Shown here: positions 1 through 8,066 of the stretch, one piece after another
Position numbering within the stretch: the first letter of the stretch is position 1
Layout: every line of letters starts with the position of its first letter
DNA from: Roseiarcus sp963696665
GTDB lineage: Bacteria > Pseudomonadota > Alphaproteobacteria > Rhizobiales > Beijerinckiaceae
NCBI GenBank assembly: GCA_963696665.1
Contig: CAVOLE010000027.1
Location: 55,948 to 119,947 of the forward strand
Reading direction: 5' to 3'
Length of the DNA: 64,000 nucleotides
Made by a program: the position numbers and the translations under genes
Notes under the pieces: model-generated
What the model saw: only the letters and a program-made list of their open reading frames with translations
Database searches by the model: none
What the model was told of the DNA's origin: nothing

Positions 1-651
1 GCGGACGAGGGCACAGCGCCGCTCAAACATCCGAACCCGCCGCTTCCTGCTCGCGACGGCTATTTCCGACAGGTGACCGACGTCGCCTGGGACAAGGCCG
101 GCAACGCCTTCATCAGCGACGGCTACATCAATTCGCGCGTCGCCAAGGTCGACAAGGACGGCGAATGGCTCAAATCATGGGGCGAGCGGGGAACGGGGCC
201 CGGACAGTTCCACACGCCCCACTCGATCGCGGTCGACGAGCGCGGCCTCGTTTATGTCGCCGACCGCAGCAACCGGCGCATCCAGGTTTTCGACGGCGAG
301 GGCAATTTTCAGCGCCAGTTCACGATCGATGCGCCCGTGCCGCCCGGCGCCAAGCCCGCGATCGGCGACATGCCCGGGGAAGCGGAATTCGCTGCAGGCA
401 CTTTCGCGCCGGGCTCCCCTTGGGCGATCTGCTTCTCGCCGCCGCCCAACCAGGTCCTCTACGTCTCTGACGCCTTCCCCGGCCGCATCTATAAGCTGAC
501 GCCCGACGGCGAATTGCTTGGGATGCTCGGCCGCTCCGGCAAGAGGCTCAAACAATTCGGCTGGGTTCACGAGATGGCCTGCCCGAAGCCGAACGTGCTC
601 TACGTAGCCGAGCTTCTCAACTGGCGAGTGCAGAAGCTTCTGCTCGGCTGA
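1..651 (+). CDS. NHL/beta-propeller repeat protein, 5' end outside window
   Basis: The reading frame is open from base 1 to the stop at 651, so the gene enters from the left and only about 216 C-terminal residues are visible. The protein has repeated NHL-type blades, seen as motifs such as HSIAVDERGLVYVADRSNRRIQVF and a later VLYVAELLNWRVQKL at the C-terminus, with the usual pattern of a small-residue/Asp turn followed by VYVAD. Such proteins form six-bladed propellers that bind ligands or act as peptidylglycine-lyase-like enzymes; many bacterial copies are exported. No catalytic signature decides the function here, and any signal peptide lies outside the window. A GTG at 73 could be mistaken for the start, but the in-frame coding upstream makes it internal. 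Confidence 0.8.
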   Translation, partial: ADEGTAPLKHPNPPLPARDGYFRQVTDVAWDKAGNAFISDGYINSRVAKVDKDGEWLKSWGERGTGPGQFHTPHSIAVDERGLVYVADRSNRRIQVFDGEGNFQRQFTIDAPVPPGAKPAIGDMPGEAEFAAGTFAPGSPWAICFSPPPNQVLYVSDAFPGRIYKLTPDGELLGMLGRSGKRLKQFGWVHEMACPKPNVLYVAELLNWRVQKLLLG

Positions 652-708
652 CGGTTCAGGTTGCAAAAGCGGTCGATAATTCACATCGCCGCCTCTTGTA
701 GCAAAGGT

Positions 709-1518
709 TCACCCGGAAGTTCGCCGCCCGGTTTGCTTCGGCCGCACAGCCCCTTCAGCAAGCTCGATCCAGACCGGCGCGTGGTCGCTCGCCCTCTCCC
801 AGCCTCGCACGTCGCGGTCGACGCCGGCCGCCTTGAGGCGAGCGGCGACAGACGGGCTCAACAGCAGGTGGTCGATGCGCAATCCGGCGTCGCGCGCGTA
901 GGCGTTTCGGAAATAGTCCCAGAACGTATAGATCCGCTCGCCGGGATGAAGCGTCCGCAAGGCGTCGGTCCAGCCCTGCGCGAGGAGCCGACGAAAAGCG
1001 TCGCGGACCTCGACGCGGAACAGCGCGTCATTGACCCATCGTTCCGGCTTGTAGACGTCGAGATCGGTCGGCATCACGTTATAGTCGCCGGCGAGCACGA
1101 CCGGCGCGCCGGTTGCGAGAAGCTCGGCGGCATGCGCGATCAGCCGCTCGAACCAGCCGAGCTTGAAGCCGAATTTCTCGCTCTTCACGGGATTGCCGTT
1201 CGGGAGATAGAGGCAGCCGATCAGGAGGCCGTCGACCGCAGCCTCGATGTAGCGGCTCGCCAGGTCGTCATCGTCGCCGGGGAGACCGCGGCGGGTCTCC
1301 ACCAACGGTTTGCCGCGCGCGAGAATGGCGACGCCATTCCAGCTTTTCTGCCCGCGCCAGATCGCTTCGTAGCCCGCCGCACGGACGGCGGCGAGCGGAA
1401 AGGTCGAGGATTTCAGCTCCTGCAGGCAGACGATGTCAGGCGACGTCGCTTCAAGCCAGCGGAGAAGAACGGGCAGCCGGCCGTTGACGCCATTGACGTT
1501 GAAGGTCGCGATCCTCAT
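709..1518 (-). CDS. xthA: Exodeoxyribonuclease III (AP endonuclease family)
   Basis: This 269-residue protein has the full set of exonuclease III/AP endonuclease 1 motifs: the N-terminal MRIATFNVNG, the metal-binding Glu in LQELK near residue 34, the LPNGNP loop, the catalytic GDYNV (Asp/Asn pair) and the C-terminal SDHAPVWIEL with the catalytic His. The enzyme cleaves DNA at abasic sites and removes 3' blocking groups in base excision repair in the cytoplasm. Length is normal for the family. It starts at the ATG complementary to 1516-1518 and is followed upstream by a hypothetical gene on the same strand. A large open frame on the opposite strand is a GC-driven shadow. Confidence 0.93.
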   Translation of the reverse strand: MRIATFNVNGVNGRLPVLLRWLEATSPDIVCLQELKSSTFPLAAVRAAGYEAIWRGQKSWNGVAILARGKPLVETRRGLPGDDDDLASRYIEAAVDGLLIGCLYLPNGNPVKSEKFGFKLGWFERLIAHAAELLATGAPVVLAGDYNVMPTDLDVYKPERWVNDALFRVEVRDAFRRLLAQGWTDALRTLHPGERIYTFWDYFRNAYARDAGLRIDHLLLSPSVAARLKAAGVDRDVRGWERASDHAPVWIELAEGAVRPKQTGRRTSG

Positions 1519-1545
1519 GGGCTCGTTGCGCTGACCTTAAGGAGG

Positions 1546-2139
1546 CTAGGGTTGGCCGGCAGCGTGCTCGTGGGTGAGGAAAGCGCGCACGGACAACAGC
1601 TCGCATTGCGTCCGGCGGAAGTAGAGACGTCCATCCCTGTCCAGCAGGGGCAACAGGTCCGAACCAGAACCGGCGACGCCCATTGGCTGTCGGGTGATTG
1701 CGATCTTCATCGACATAACGACCTTGTCAATTCGCTTCGAGACATAGAGCTCGACGAGATGGCGCAGCATTTTGGGTTGGACATAGATCTCCAGCCGCGG
1801 CGCCTCAATATCCACGTCGTTCCAAATCATCTTCGCCGAGCGGTTAAGCTCGGCCGGCTCGAAATATTCGTCAGTTTGAAGAAACGCTGCGACGTCGACC
1901 TCGAAACGATTGAACGTTGTGTCGCTATTGCCAACGGAGAGTGCGTTCTCCACCGTCCCGACGCCGTTCAAAATCGAATATTGCAAGGACGGGAGCTGGA
2001 GGGGCGCAATATGATCGCGCGGGATCATGCGTTCCTGGCGCATGATATCGTTGAAAGTGACGTCGATATCGAGCCAGTACAGTCTCGAGCGCGAATCCGG
2101 GTGCTCGCGAGATGAAGTGCGGACTGTGCCGGCTGTCAT
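1546..2139 (-). CDS. Hypothetical protein, about 197 aa
   Basis: I do not recognise a family. From the ATG at 2139 the protein would be 197 residues, acidic and hydrophilic, with no membrane segment or signal peptide. A longer frame extends to an ATG at 2262 (238 residues), but the added part is lower in GC and reads like non-coding sequence, so I prefer the internal start. The order of hydrophobic residues (LPSLQYSILNGVGTVENALS, then MLRHLVELYVSKRIDKVVMSM) suggests a folded mixed alpha/beta domain. It lies 27 bp upstream of xthA on the same strand and is divergent from riboflavin synthase. Function unknown; that it is a real gene is likely but not certain. Confidence 0.5.
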   Translation of the reverse strand: MTAGTVRTSSREHPDSRSRLYWLDIDVTFNDIMRQERMIPRDHIAPLQLPSLQYSILNGVGTVENALSVGNSDTTFNRFEVDVAAFLQTDEYFEPAELNRSAKMIWNDVDIEAPRLEIYVQPKMLRHLVELYVSKRIDKVVMSMKIAITRQPMGVAGSGSDLLPLLDRDGRLYFRRTQCELLSVRAFLTHEHAAGQP

Positions 2140-2330
2140 GGTTCGAATGTAGCTTTTGGGTGTCAACAGGGAGGATAAGACATAACACATAATTTGAGTA
2201 GAGTTCCAATCATTTGTGGGTGATCTCCCCCAGAAACTTTCGAACGAGATCGGGAAGCGCATTTTTTTGATGCGCGCGGGCTCGTTGACAGCGATACCTC
2301 CGTGATCGGGATGGGTGGTTGAGGCGTTGA

Positions 2331-2987
2331 ATGTTCACCGGGATCATTAGCGACGTGGGTCAAATCATTGATATCACGCCATCTGGCGACCTGAGGCGGC
2401 TCAGGATCGCGAGCGCCTTTGACGCGGAGACAATTCCACTCGGCGCCTCGATCGCCAATTCCGGCCCGTGTCTCACCGTGGTCGGCGTCGAGCCGCGCGA
2501 GGGCGGTTCGGCCATCGCCTTCGATGTGGGCGCGGAGACGCTGGCGGTGACGACGCTCGGAGCTTGGCGGGAGGGCGGCCATGTCAACCTCGAGCGCTCG
2601 CTTCGCGTCGGCGATGAACTTGGCGGCCACATGGTGAGCGGCCATGTCGACGGAGTTGCCGAGATCCTCGCGCGGCGCGATTTCGACGGCATGGCGCATT
2701 TCCGCTTCCGCGTCCCGAAGAGCTTATCGAAATTCATCGCCGTCAAGGGCTCGGTCGCCCTCGATGGCACGTCGCTCACGGTCAATGCGGTCGACGGCGA
2801 TACGTTCGAGGTTCTCCTGATCCCGCACACGCTGGAGGTGACGACCTGGGGCGAGCGGCACGCAGGCGACAAGGTCAATATCGAGGTTGACCAGATGGCC
2901 CGCTACGCCGCGCGGCTCATGGAGGCGGGGCGGGGAGAACACCGCGATCACACAAAGAATAGAGTCAACGCGGGAGGAATTAAATAA
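2331..2987 (+). CDS. ribE: Riboflavin synthase, alpha subunit
   Basis: The 218-residue product begins MFTGIISDVG and contains the two homologous lumazine-binding halves of riboflavin synthase: SGPCLTVV and HVDGVAEI in the first half and boundary region, then DGTSLTVNAV and IPHTLEVT in the second. The enzyme dismutates two 6,7-dimethyl-8-ribityllumazine molecules to riboflavin plus a pyrimidine in the cytoplasm. The protein is slightly longer than usual at the C-terminus (GEHRDHTKNRVNAGGIK). No FMN riboswitch is apparent in the short gap upstream. The stop codon overlaps the start of a small AT-rich reading frame by one base (TAATG), with a GGAGGA Shine-Dalgarno inside the last ribE codons. 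Confidence 0.95.
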   Translation: MFTGIISDVGQIIDITPSGDLRRLRIASAFDAETIPLGASIANSGPCLTVVGVEPREGGSAIAFDVGAETLAVTTLGAWREGGHVNLERSLRVGDELGGHMVSGHVDGVAEILARRDFDGMAHFRFRVPKSLSKFIAVKGSVALDGTSLTVNAVDGDTFEVLLIPHTLEVTTWGERHAGDKVNIEVDQMARYAARLMEAGRGEHRDHTKNRVNAGGIK

Positions 2988-3542
2988 TGCTATACTATAT
3001 ATATTCCAGAGAATTCTTTGTTGCTCTTCTATTTGCGATCTTAGCTGCGTTAATAGTTCATCCTATCCTCCGGGTGATTCCAAATTATGGACTTGGGGAA
3101 TTGATTTAATCGCACGTCGCTTCGAAGAACTACGAACTCGTCAAATACAAAATTTGAATGCGAGATGTGCGGAGTTAAGGGGAGCAATAAACGATCAAAC
3201 AAAATTACTAATACTGATGGCTTCTCTATCTATAAACGGAATCGTTAGACATTTTGTTGTCCATTGTCTTTTTTCTTACTGACCTCATTTATGCTGTCGT
3301 CGCTGCCTGTTTTAGAATTGTTAAAATCATCAAAGGTTCACCTAGCGAACCGACCAAAATTTATATTTGGAAGTAGAATTGACGACTTATTTGGATTTCA
3401 CAATGAAGTTTTAACAACTATTCTGATTCAATTCATTTTTATTGCAAGTGCTTCTACTTCGTCAGGGGCCTACGTTCGTGTAGACGCGCAACTGCCTTGT
3501 ACAGACCAGAAAAAGAATTATGGGATCTTGAGTTGCGTTTAA
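2987..3542 (+). pseudogene. AT-rich membrane protein gene broken into three frames
   Basis: Immediately after ribE the base composition drops sharply. An ATG at 2987 with GGAGGA eight bases upstream opens a 40-residue hydrophobic peptide (MLYYIYSREFFVALLFAILA...). Coding-like sequence then continues one frame back as a charged helix (IDLIARRFEELRTRQIQNLN...) up to about 3282, and continues another frame back as further hydrophobic helices (SFFLLTSFMLSSLPVLELL... and LTTILIQFIFIASAS) to the stop at 3542. Joined, the pieces give about 185 residues with three or four membrane segments. Both frame changes lie at homopolymers (GGGG near 3095, TTTTTT near 3259). I read this as one horizontally acquired gene that is frameshifted or mis-sequenced; no family is recognised. 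Confidence 0.45.
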
Positions 3543-3749
3543 TACAGCTAAAGTCGGTGTAAATACTGGACGTCAGCGCGTGAGATCAAAGCTCGACCTG
3601 ACTTGTCCACGCGCCACATGCGTCGTGAGCCGACCCCACGCTGACTTTTCCAAGGCTGGCGTAGCCGTCGCCGGGCGTGTTAGAATTGCGGTCAAGTCAG
3701 GGCGAAAACAGAGACGCTCCTACCTTCACTCGCAGGTTTGGGGAATCGA

Positions 3750-4217
3750 ATGCTAAGAACGTGGGGCCGCGCCTTCATCGCCGTTTGGGCAGGCCTTCTG
3801 TTGACGGCGCCGGCGTCGGCGACCGTCACCTACACGTTCACCAGCGACGACGGAGATTTCACCTTCACATCTCCCTCCTTTTTCGAGGGTGGAAATATCC
3901 CCGGCGCGGGCGGCAAGGTTCTCAGCGTCTCCGCGAACCTCGACGCTGTTCGCTTTGGGGATTCCGACATCCTGCTGATAAGCCCAGGCTGCCTGTCCAA
4001 CGACACGTGTTTCGACGCCACCTTCCTTGAAGACGGAATTTTCCAAGAGACCGGCATGTTCTTCGCCTCCAATGGCGGCGCGCAAATCACGATCTCCGAC
4101 AGTTCGACCGGGGCCCCGGTTCCAGAGCCGTCGACCTGGGCCTTGCTCATGGCCGGCCTCGCCGGCCTCGGCTTCGCCGGGAGCCGGAGAATGCGGGGCG
4201 CCCGCGCCTCCGGCTGA
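3750..4217 (+). CDS. PEP-CTERM sorting domain protein, small
   Basis: The 155-residue protein has an N-terminal signal peptide (MLRTWGRAFIAVWAGLLLTAPASA), a short beta-rich exported domain with a Cys pair (PGCLSNDTC), and a C-terminal PEP-CTERM signal: VPEPSTWALLMAGLAGLGFAG followed by the basic tail SRRMRGARASG. Such proteins are cut and anchored or released by exosortase/archaeosortase-type transpeptidases, usually as part of extracellular polymer. The start was set at the ATG 3750; a TTG four codons upstream is also in frame. No exosortase gene is in the window. The passenger domain is too short to identify. It stands alone between the broken AT-rich gene and the YbjQ pair. Confidence 0.85.
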   Translation: MLRTWGRAFIAVWAGLLLTAPASATVTYTFTSDDGDFTFTSPSFFEGGNIPGAGGKVLSVSANLDAVRFGDSDILLISPGCLSNDTCFDATFLEDGIFQETGMFFASNGGAQITISDSSTGAPVPEPSTWALLMAGLAGLGFAGSRRMRGARASG

Positions 4218-4388
4218 GAAGCTATTCCGCCGCGGTCGATAATTCTGTTGCAGAAAATCGGAAATGAAGTTAAGCTTGCGGCATGAACGATCCTGCCCCT
4301 CCGAATGGCCTCGGGCGCAAGCTCCCCCTCGCGGCGCCCGTTCATAGCGGGGAAAGGGACACGAAAATATTTGCTGTGGCTTTTGGCT

Positions 4389-4453
4389 CGTAACCCATTG
4401 ATAAGTCTCGATTCGGACGAGAGAATCCAAGGAAATCCAAGACAATCCAGTAG
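4389..4453 (+). repeat. 27-bp motif plus three 10-bp repeats (att-like?)
   Basis: Bases 4389-4415 match 25 of 27 bases of 44198-44224; the shared core is CGTAACCCATTGA followed by AAGTC and CGATTCG, with differences only at two positions. Directly after it come three near-identical 10-base units beginning AATCCA, at 4424, 4434 and 4444. The same arrangement, with a different 10-base unit, follows the second copy of the motif. The surrounding 335 bp between the PEP-CTERM gene and the YbjQ pair hold no convincing gene. An attachment-site remnant is possible; the function is unknown. Confidence 0.6.
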
Positions 4454-4552
4454 CGAACAAGTTGGGTTTCAGGGGCTAAACGGCCAGTTTCAAGAAAACC
4501 CAAATGGAACGATCAATAACAACTAGATGATCTTGTGATAAGGTGAAGCCCC

Positions 4553-4777
4553 TCAGCCCGCCCGGGCCCGCACATAGGCGCGTTCGCCGGTCCTCGGAGA
4601 ATACCAGACCTCCAGCATCTCGCCGGACGGCGGGTCGAGGAAGCGCTCGCCGGTGAAGCGCCAATCTCCTCCTGGCGGAGCGTCGAGCGGATGGCGCTTG
4701 TAGCCGCCCTTGCGGAAAAAGAACCAGATCAGAAGGAGCGCGAGACCGAAGCCGATAGGCAAGCCAAACGCGATCAT
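4553..4777 (-). CDS. Small single-pass membrane protein, YbjQ partner
   Basis: The 74-residue product has one N-terminal membrane helix (MIAFGLPIGFGLALLLIWFFF) followed by a basic, soluble tail rich in Pro, Gly and aromatic residues (GDWRFTGERFLDPPSGEMLEVWYSP). Its ATG overlaps the stop of the YbjQ gene in the ATGA arrangement, so the two are probably translationally coupled. I know of no assigned function. The tail resembles short domains that follow membrane anchors in alphaproteobacterial hypothetical proteins. The coupling makes it a likely partner of YbjQ. Confidence 0.65.
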   Translation of the reverse strand: MIAFGLPIGFGLALLLIWFFFRKGGYKRHPLDAPPGGDWRFTGERFLDPPSGEMLEVWYSPRTGERAYVRARAG

Positions 4778-5097
4778 GACACAGGTTCGATCACCGCGGC
4801 GGTGCCGTAGGCGACAATCTCGCTCATCGTGTTGCCAATCTCGGCGCTGTCGTAGCGCATCATCAGGATGGCGTTCGCGCCCATCGCGGTCGCGTTCTCA
4901 ACCAGCCGGTCCAAGGCGTGGCGGCGCGCCTCCTCGAGGAGCCGCGTATATTCGTGGATCTCTCCGCCGACGATGGTGCGCAGCCCAGCCATGATGTTGC
5001 CGCCGAGCCCGCGGCTGCGCACGACGACGCCGAAGCATTGTCCGAGCGTCCGGACCGTGCGATGGCCGGCGATATTTTCGGTGGTGGCGACGATCAT
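4774..5097 (-). CDS. YbjQ/UPF0145 family protein
   Basis: The 107-residue protein is a complete YbjQ-family (UPF0145, PF01906) member. It shows the typical start MIVATTENIAGHRTVRTLG, the central VVVRSRGLGGNIMAGLRTIVGGEIHEYTRLL and the MGANAILMMRYDS block. Family members form small pentameric rings; heavy-metal binding has been proposed but the role is not settled. I chose the ATG at 5097 because homology begins there; the frame remains open upstream into intergenic repeat sequence. It is the first gene of a two-gene unit with the small membrane protein downstream. Confidence 0.88.
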   Translation of the reverse strand: MIVATTENIAGHRTVRTLGQCFGVVVRSRGLGGNIMAGLRTIVGGEIHEYTRLLEEARRHALDRLVENATAMGANAILMMRYDSAEIGNTMSEIVAYGTAAVIEPVS

Positions 5098-5211
5098 TCT
5101 TGCGAATCCTCTGAGCCGGAGCAACCCGCCCGTTTCAGGCGAGGTTCGCACTTGAAGCCTAACCAGGGCTTGCGTCGCGCGGCGCGTCGGCCCGGTTTGC
5201 AAGCGCGATCC

Positions 5212-5347
5212 CGTCATCGCGAGCCATAGGGCGTCGGAGGACGGCCGTCCTTCCGGACGGGCTACGGCGAAGCGATCCAGGAGTAGTCGTCGGGCGCCGT
5301 ACGATCCCTGGATCGCCACGTCGGCCTTCGGCCTCCTCGCGATGACG
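5212..5347. repeat. MITE-like intergenic element with 12-bp terminal inverted repeats
   Basis: The 136-bp element begins CGTCATCGCGAG and ends with its exact reverse complement CTCGCGATGACG. Inside it carries a second palindrome (CGATCCAGG ... CCTGGATCG). A related 129-bp copy lies at 8682-8810 with the same ends (11 of 12) and the same internal palindrome. No coding sequence is present. Short palindromic intergenic elements of this kind are common in Hyphomicrobiales genomes and may be non-autonomous mobile elements. Confidence 0.7.
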
Positions 5348-5376
5348 GCGGGGCCAAGCCAATCGCATCCGGCGCG

Positions 5377-5892
5377 CTATTTGCTGACCGTCGCGGCGCC
5401 GGCCGTGCACGCCGCCTCGTCCTGAGAGCCCGCGCCGCCGGAACAGCCGATCGCGCCGATCAGCTTGCCGTCCTCGACCAAGGGAATGCCGCCGCGCGAG
5501 CCGATGACGTCGTCGAGGGTCACGACTCGAATATCGCCTTTCTGAATTGCCTCCTCGAACGCCTTGGTCGGACGGCGGAATTTGACCGCCGTGCGCGCCT
5601 TGTGCTCTGAAATCGCGATCGAGCCGAGCTGCGCGCCATCCATCCGGCCGAAGGCGACAAGATTGGCCCCCGAATCGACCACGGCGACATTGAGCGACCA
5701 ACCGTGCTTCTCGGCGTCCGCAATGGCCGCGGCGATCGCGCCTTGGGCGCGCGCGAGCGAGATCGGCGCGCCATAGGGGATGTTGAACGGCATCTTGTCG
5801 GGAATGACGTCGAGAGGATTCTGCTGCGCGGCGGCCGAGCCGCAGACCCCAAGAAACGCAGACAAAATCGCCGCACGCAGCCAAAGCGCCAT
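5377..5892 (-). CDS. Exported GlcG/HbpS-like heme-binding family protein
   Basis: The 171-residue protein starts at the ATG 5892, which has a good GGGAGGAAC Shine-Dalgarno. It has a signal peptide ending near CGSAAA|QQ. The mature part is a GlcG/HbpS (PF03928, formerly DUF336) domain: ISLARAQGAIAAAIADAEKHG, NVAVVDSGANLVAFGRMDGA, and a Gly-rich end with PLVEDGKLIGAIGCSGG. HbpS-type proteins bind heme or degradation products and assemble as oligomers; GlcG-like members occur with glycolate or aromatic metabolism. Here it is exported and stands alone, so the ligand is unknown. Two C-terminal Cys (GCSGG and EAACTAG) could form a disulfide in the periplasm. Confidence 0.85.
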   Translation of the reverse strand: MALWLRAAILSAFLGVCGSAAAQQNPLDVIPDKMPFNIPYGAPISLARAQGAIAAAIADAEKHGWSLNVAVVDSGANLVAFGRMDGAQLGSIAISEHKARTAVKFRRPTKAFEEAIQKGDIRVVTLDDVIGSRGGIPLVEDGKLIGAIGCSGGAGSQDEAACTAGAATVSK

Positions 5893-6045
5893 GGTCGTTC
5901 CTCCCGAATGCCTTTCGCGCATTTTGCGCCGTCTATCGTCACTCGGCAAGGACGCCGTTTTGCCGTCATGTCGATGCTTTACGAAACCGCCGATCCGACT
6001 TAGTTTTGTTGAACGATGCGGTGCGGGCTGTTGGAGCGGGTCAAC

Positions 6046-6699
6046 ATGCGTGGGACGCGTATTCTTTTCCTGATCGGCGTTGCGAGCTTGGGCGTTGCGG
6101 CCAGCGCGGCCTCGGCCCAGTCGTTCTTCAATCTTCCGTTAAGCTTGCCCGGCGCGGCGCCTCCGCCCAACCCTCAGACCTATCTGCCGCCGGACGCGGA
6201 TCCGAACTATTCAACTCCGGGAGGCTTCGACGTAGACGTCGACATGAGCCGGACGACCCGCAAGGAGGTCGCTGACCCGACGGGCGAACCGGCTGGCACG
6301 GTCACCATCAACACCCGCGAGCGCAAGCTCTATCTGTCGCTCGGCGACGGCCGGGCGCTGCAATATGGCATCGGCGTCGGACGCCAGGGCTTCGCCTGGA
6401 AGGGCGAGGCGGAGATTGGCCGAAAGGCGTTCTGGCCCGGATGGACGCCACCGCCTGAAATGTTGGCCCGGCAGCGGGACCTGCCGGTGCATATGGACGG
6501 CGGCATGGAGAATCCGCTCGGCGCGCGGGCGCTCTATCTGTTTCAAGGCAAGAAGGACACGTTGTTCCGCATCCACGGAACCAATGAGCCGAGCTCGATC
6601 GGCCACGCCGTGTCGTCCGGATGCATCCGGATGCTCGATGCCGACGTGATCGATCTTTATGGGCGGGTCGGGAAGGGGACGCCGGTCGTCGTCCTATGA
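6046..6699 (+). CDS. L,D-transpeptidase (YkuD domain)
   Basis: The 217-residue product begins MRGTRILFLIGVASLGVAASAASA, an export signal, after a GGAGCGGG Shine-Dalgarno; this decides the ATG at 6046 over a TTG/ATG further up. The YkuD catalytic domain occupies the second half. It has TVTINTRERKLYLSLGDGRALQY at the domain start and the active-site segment HGTNEPSSIGHAVSSGCIRM, with the catalytic Cys in SSGCIR and the conserved His. Such enzymes make 3-3 peptidoglycan cross-links or attach proteins to peptidoglycan in the periplasm. A paralogue with the same architecture is at 34912-35532. Polar-growing Hyphomicrobiales use many L,D-transpeptidases, which fits the nearby GPR-like gene. Confidence 0.92.
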   Translation: MRGTRILFLIGVASLGVAASAASAQSFFNLPLSLPGAAPPPNPQTYLPPDADPNYSTPGGFDVDVDMSRTTRKEVADPTGEPAGTVTINTRERKLYLSLGDGRALQYGIGVGRQGFAWKGEAEIGRKAFWPGWTPPPEMLARQRDLPVHMDGGMENPLGARALYLFQGKKDTLFRIHGTNEPSSIGHAVSSGCIRMLDADVIDLYGRVGKGTPVVVL

Positions 6700-6724
6700 G
6701 CGGGGCCTCACCCGAACGCCCTCT

Positions 6725-7858
6725 CTAGGACGTAACCCTCACCCCCGACCCCTCTCCCGGAGGGAGAGGGGAGTCCACAGTGAACACGGCGCAGGGCGCG
6801 GCGATCCCTCGCAAAGCGTGCGTTCCGAGCGGGATCAGCGGCGCCGTCGTTTCGGCGGCGAAGGCGCCCGAGACGAGGACGGCGCGGTCGAGCGGACGGC
6901 ATAGGCCCTCGAGCCGGCTGACCAGATTGACCGCGGGGCCGATCGCGGTGAAATCCAGCCGGTCGGCGGCGCCGATATTGCCCCACAGCACTTGGCCCAG
7001 ATGCAGCGCCACGCCGAAGGGCAGGGGAGCAAGACCTTCTCGCTCCCGGGCCTCGTCCAGAACCGCCATTCCGGCCTGTGCGGCGGCCACCGCCTTGACC
7101 GCGGCGTCGCAAGCGTTGCGCGGCGAGCCGCCCGAGACCGGAAAGATCGCGAGCACGCCGTCGCCCATGAACTTGAGCACTTCGCCGCCGAACGCGTGCA
7201 CGGAACTGGCGATCCGATCGAACCAGGCGTCAAGGGCCGAGATGACTGCGGACGGCGGAGCGCTTTCGGATAAAGCGGTGAAGCCGCGCAAGTCGGCGAA
7301 CAACAGCGCCGCCTCGATCGTCTCGCCGACGCCTCGACGCAGCGGACCGGCAAGCACGCGCGCCGCGCTGCGCCGGCCGAGATAAGCCTCGAGCGCCGCA
7401 GCCAATGTGGCGCGCGCCGAGAGCGCGGCAAGCGGCGCCGCCGCGAAGCGCGCCGCCTCGCACAGCCGGTCAGCCTCATCGGGTGTGAACGCATGCAGGC
7501 CGACCCAGCCGAGCTTCGGGGCGTCCAGCGCCGGGCCGACCGCGTCTTCATGGACTGGCCCGGCTGCGAGCCGCGCAAGCCAGCGCCGGCCGGCCTCACC
7601 AGCCGAGCCGTCCGCTCCCGTCCCGGAGTGCGCTCCGGCGGCGAAGCCCAAGGCCTCGATCACCGCATTGCTTTGAGCTCGCCACAGCCAGGTGCGCCGC
7701 GCGATCAGCGGGTGGGGCGAGGCCAGCGTGAGCGCCCCGCCCGCGAGCGGCGTACCGTCCTTGATCAGGCCGCTTCCGAGCGACGCCAGGAAAAGCTCGG
7801 GAGTCGGCGTCTGGGCCGCCGAGTCGATGAGCCAGGCGAGGGTTGAATTGAGCTCCAT
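6725..7858 (-). CDS. Class III adenylate/guanylate cyclase
   Basis: This protein of about 377 residues carries a C-terminal class III nucleotidyl cyclase domain. It has the metal-binding Asp in LLFADLRGFTALSE, the second Asp in LKFMGDGVLAIFP, and the FTAIGPAVNLVSRLEGLC segment. The N-terminal 200 residues are an uncharacterised helical sensory region without membrane segments. The start was placed at ATG 7858 (MELNSTLAWLID); the frame is open to 7945. The last residues (SPLPPGEGSGVRVTS) are encoded by a copy of the intergenic CCCTCTCC palindrome, so the C-terminus has been extended by repeat insertion. The product is presumably cAMP made in the cytoplasm. Confidence 0.9.
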   Translation of the reverse strand: MELNSTLAWLIDSAAQTPTPELFLASLGSGLIKDGTPLAGGALTLASPHPLIARRTWLWRAQSNAVIEALGFAAGAHSGTGADGSAGEAGRRWLARLAAGPVHEDAVGPALDAPKLGWVGLHAFTPDEADRLCEAARFAAAPLAALSARATLAAALEAYLGRRSAARVLAGPLRRGVGETIEAALLFADLRGFTALSESAPPSAVISALDAWFDRIASSVHAFGGEVLKFMGDGVLAIFPVSGGSPRNACDAAVKAVAAAQAGMAVLDEAREREGLAPLPFGVALHLGQVLWGNIGAADRLDFTAIGPAVNLVSRLEGLCRPLDRAVLVSGAFAAETTAPLIPLGTHALRGIAAPCAVFTVDSPLPPGEGSGVRVTS

Positions 7859-8066
7859 GGATCGATGATCCACGGAACCCGCTCTTGTTGTCATCAGCAT
7901 TTTCGTGAGGCGCGCCCGCATTCCGTTGGCTGCTGGCTTCGTCATTCAACCGAATGGTTGACCTTCTGGAATCGCGGGCTCATATTCCGGGTCCCGACCG
8001 GGGCGTCGATTTGACGGCGGGTCGCGCGTCATAGGGTGGAATGACATTCACTTGAGGAGAGTTCCC

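Noticed and set aside
661..2115. Long open frame on the + strand opposite xthA
   Set aside because: It is antisense to a clear exonuclease III gene and has no domain features; high GC makes stop codons rare on the opposite strand.
2263..2330. FMN riboswitch before ribE
   Set aside because: The gap is only 68 bp and shows none of the conserved RFN elements.
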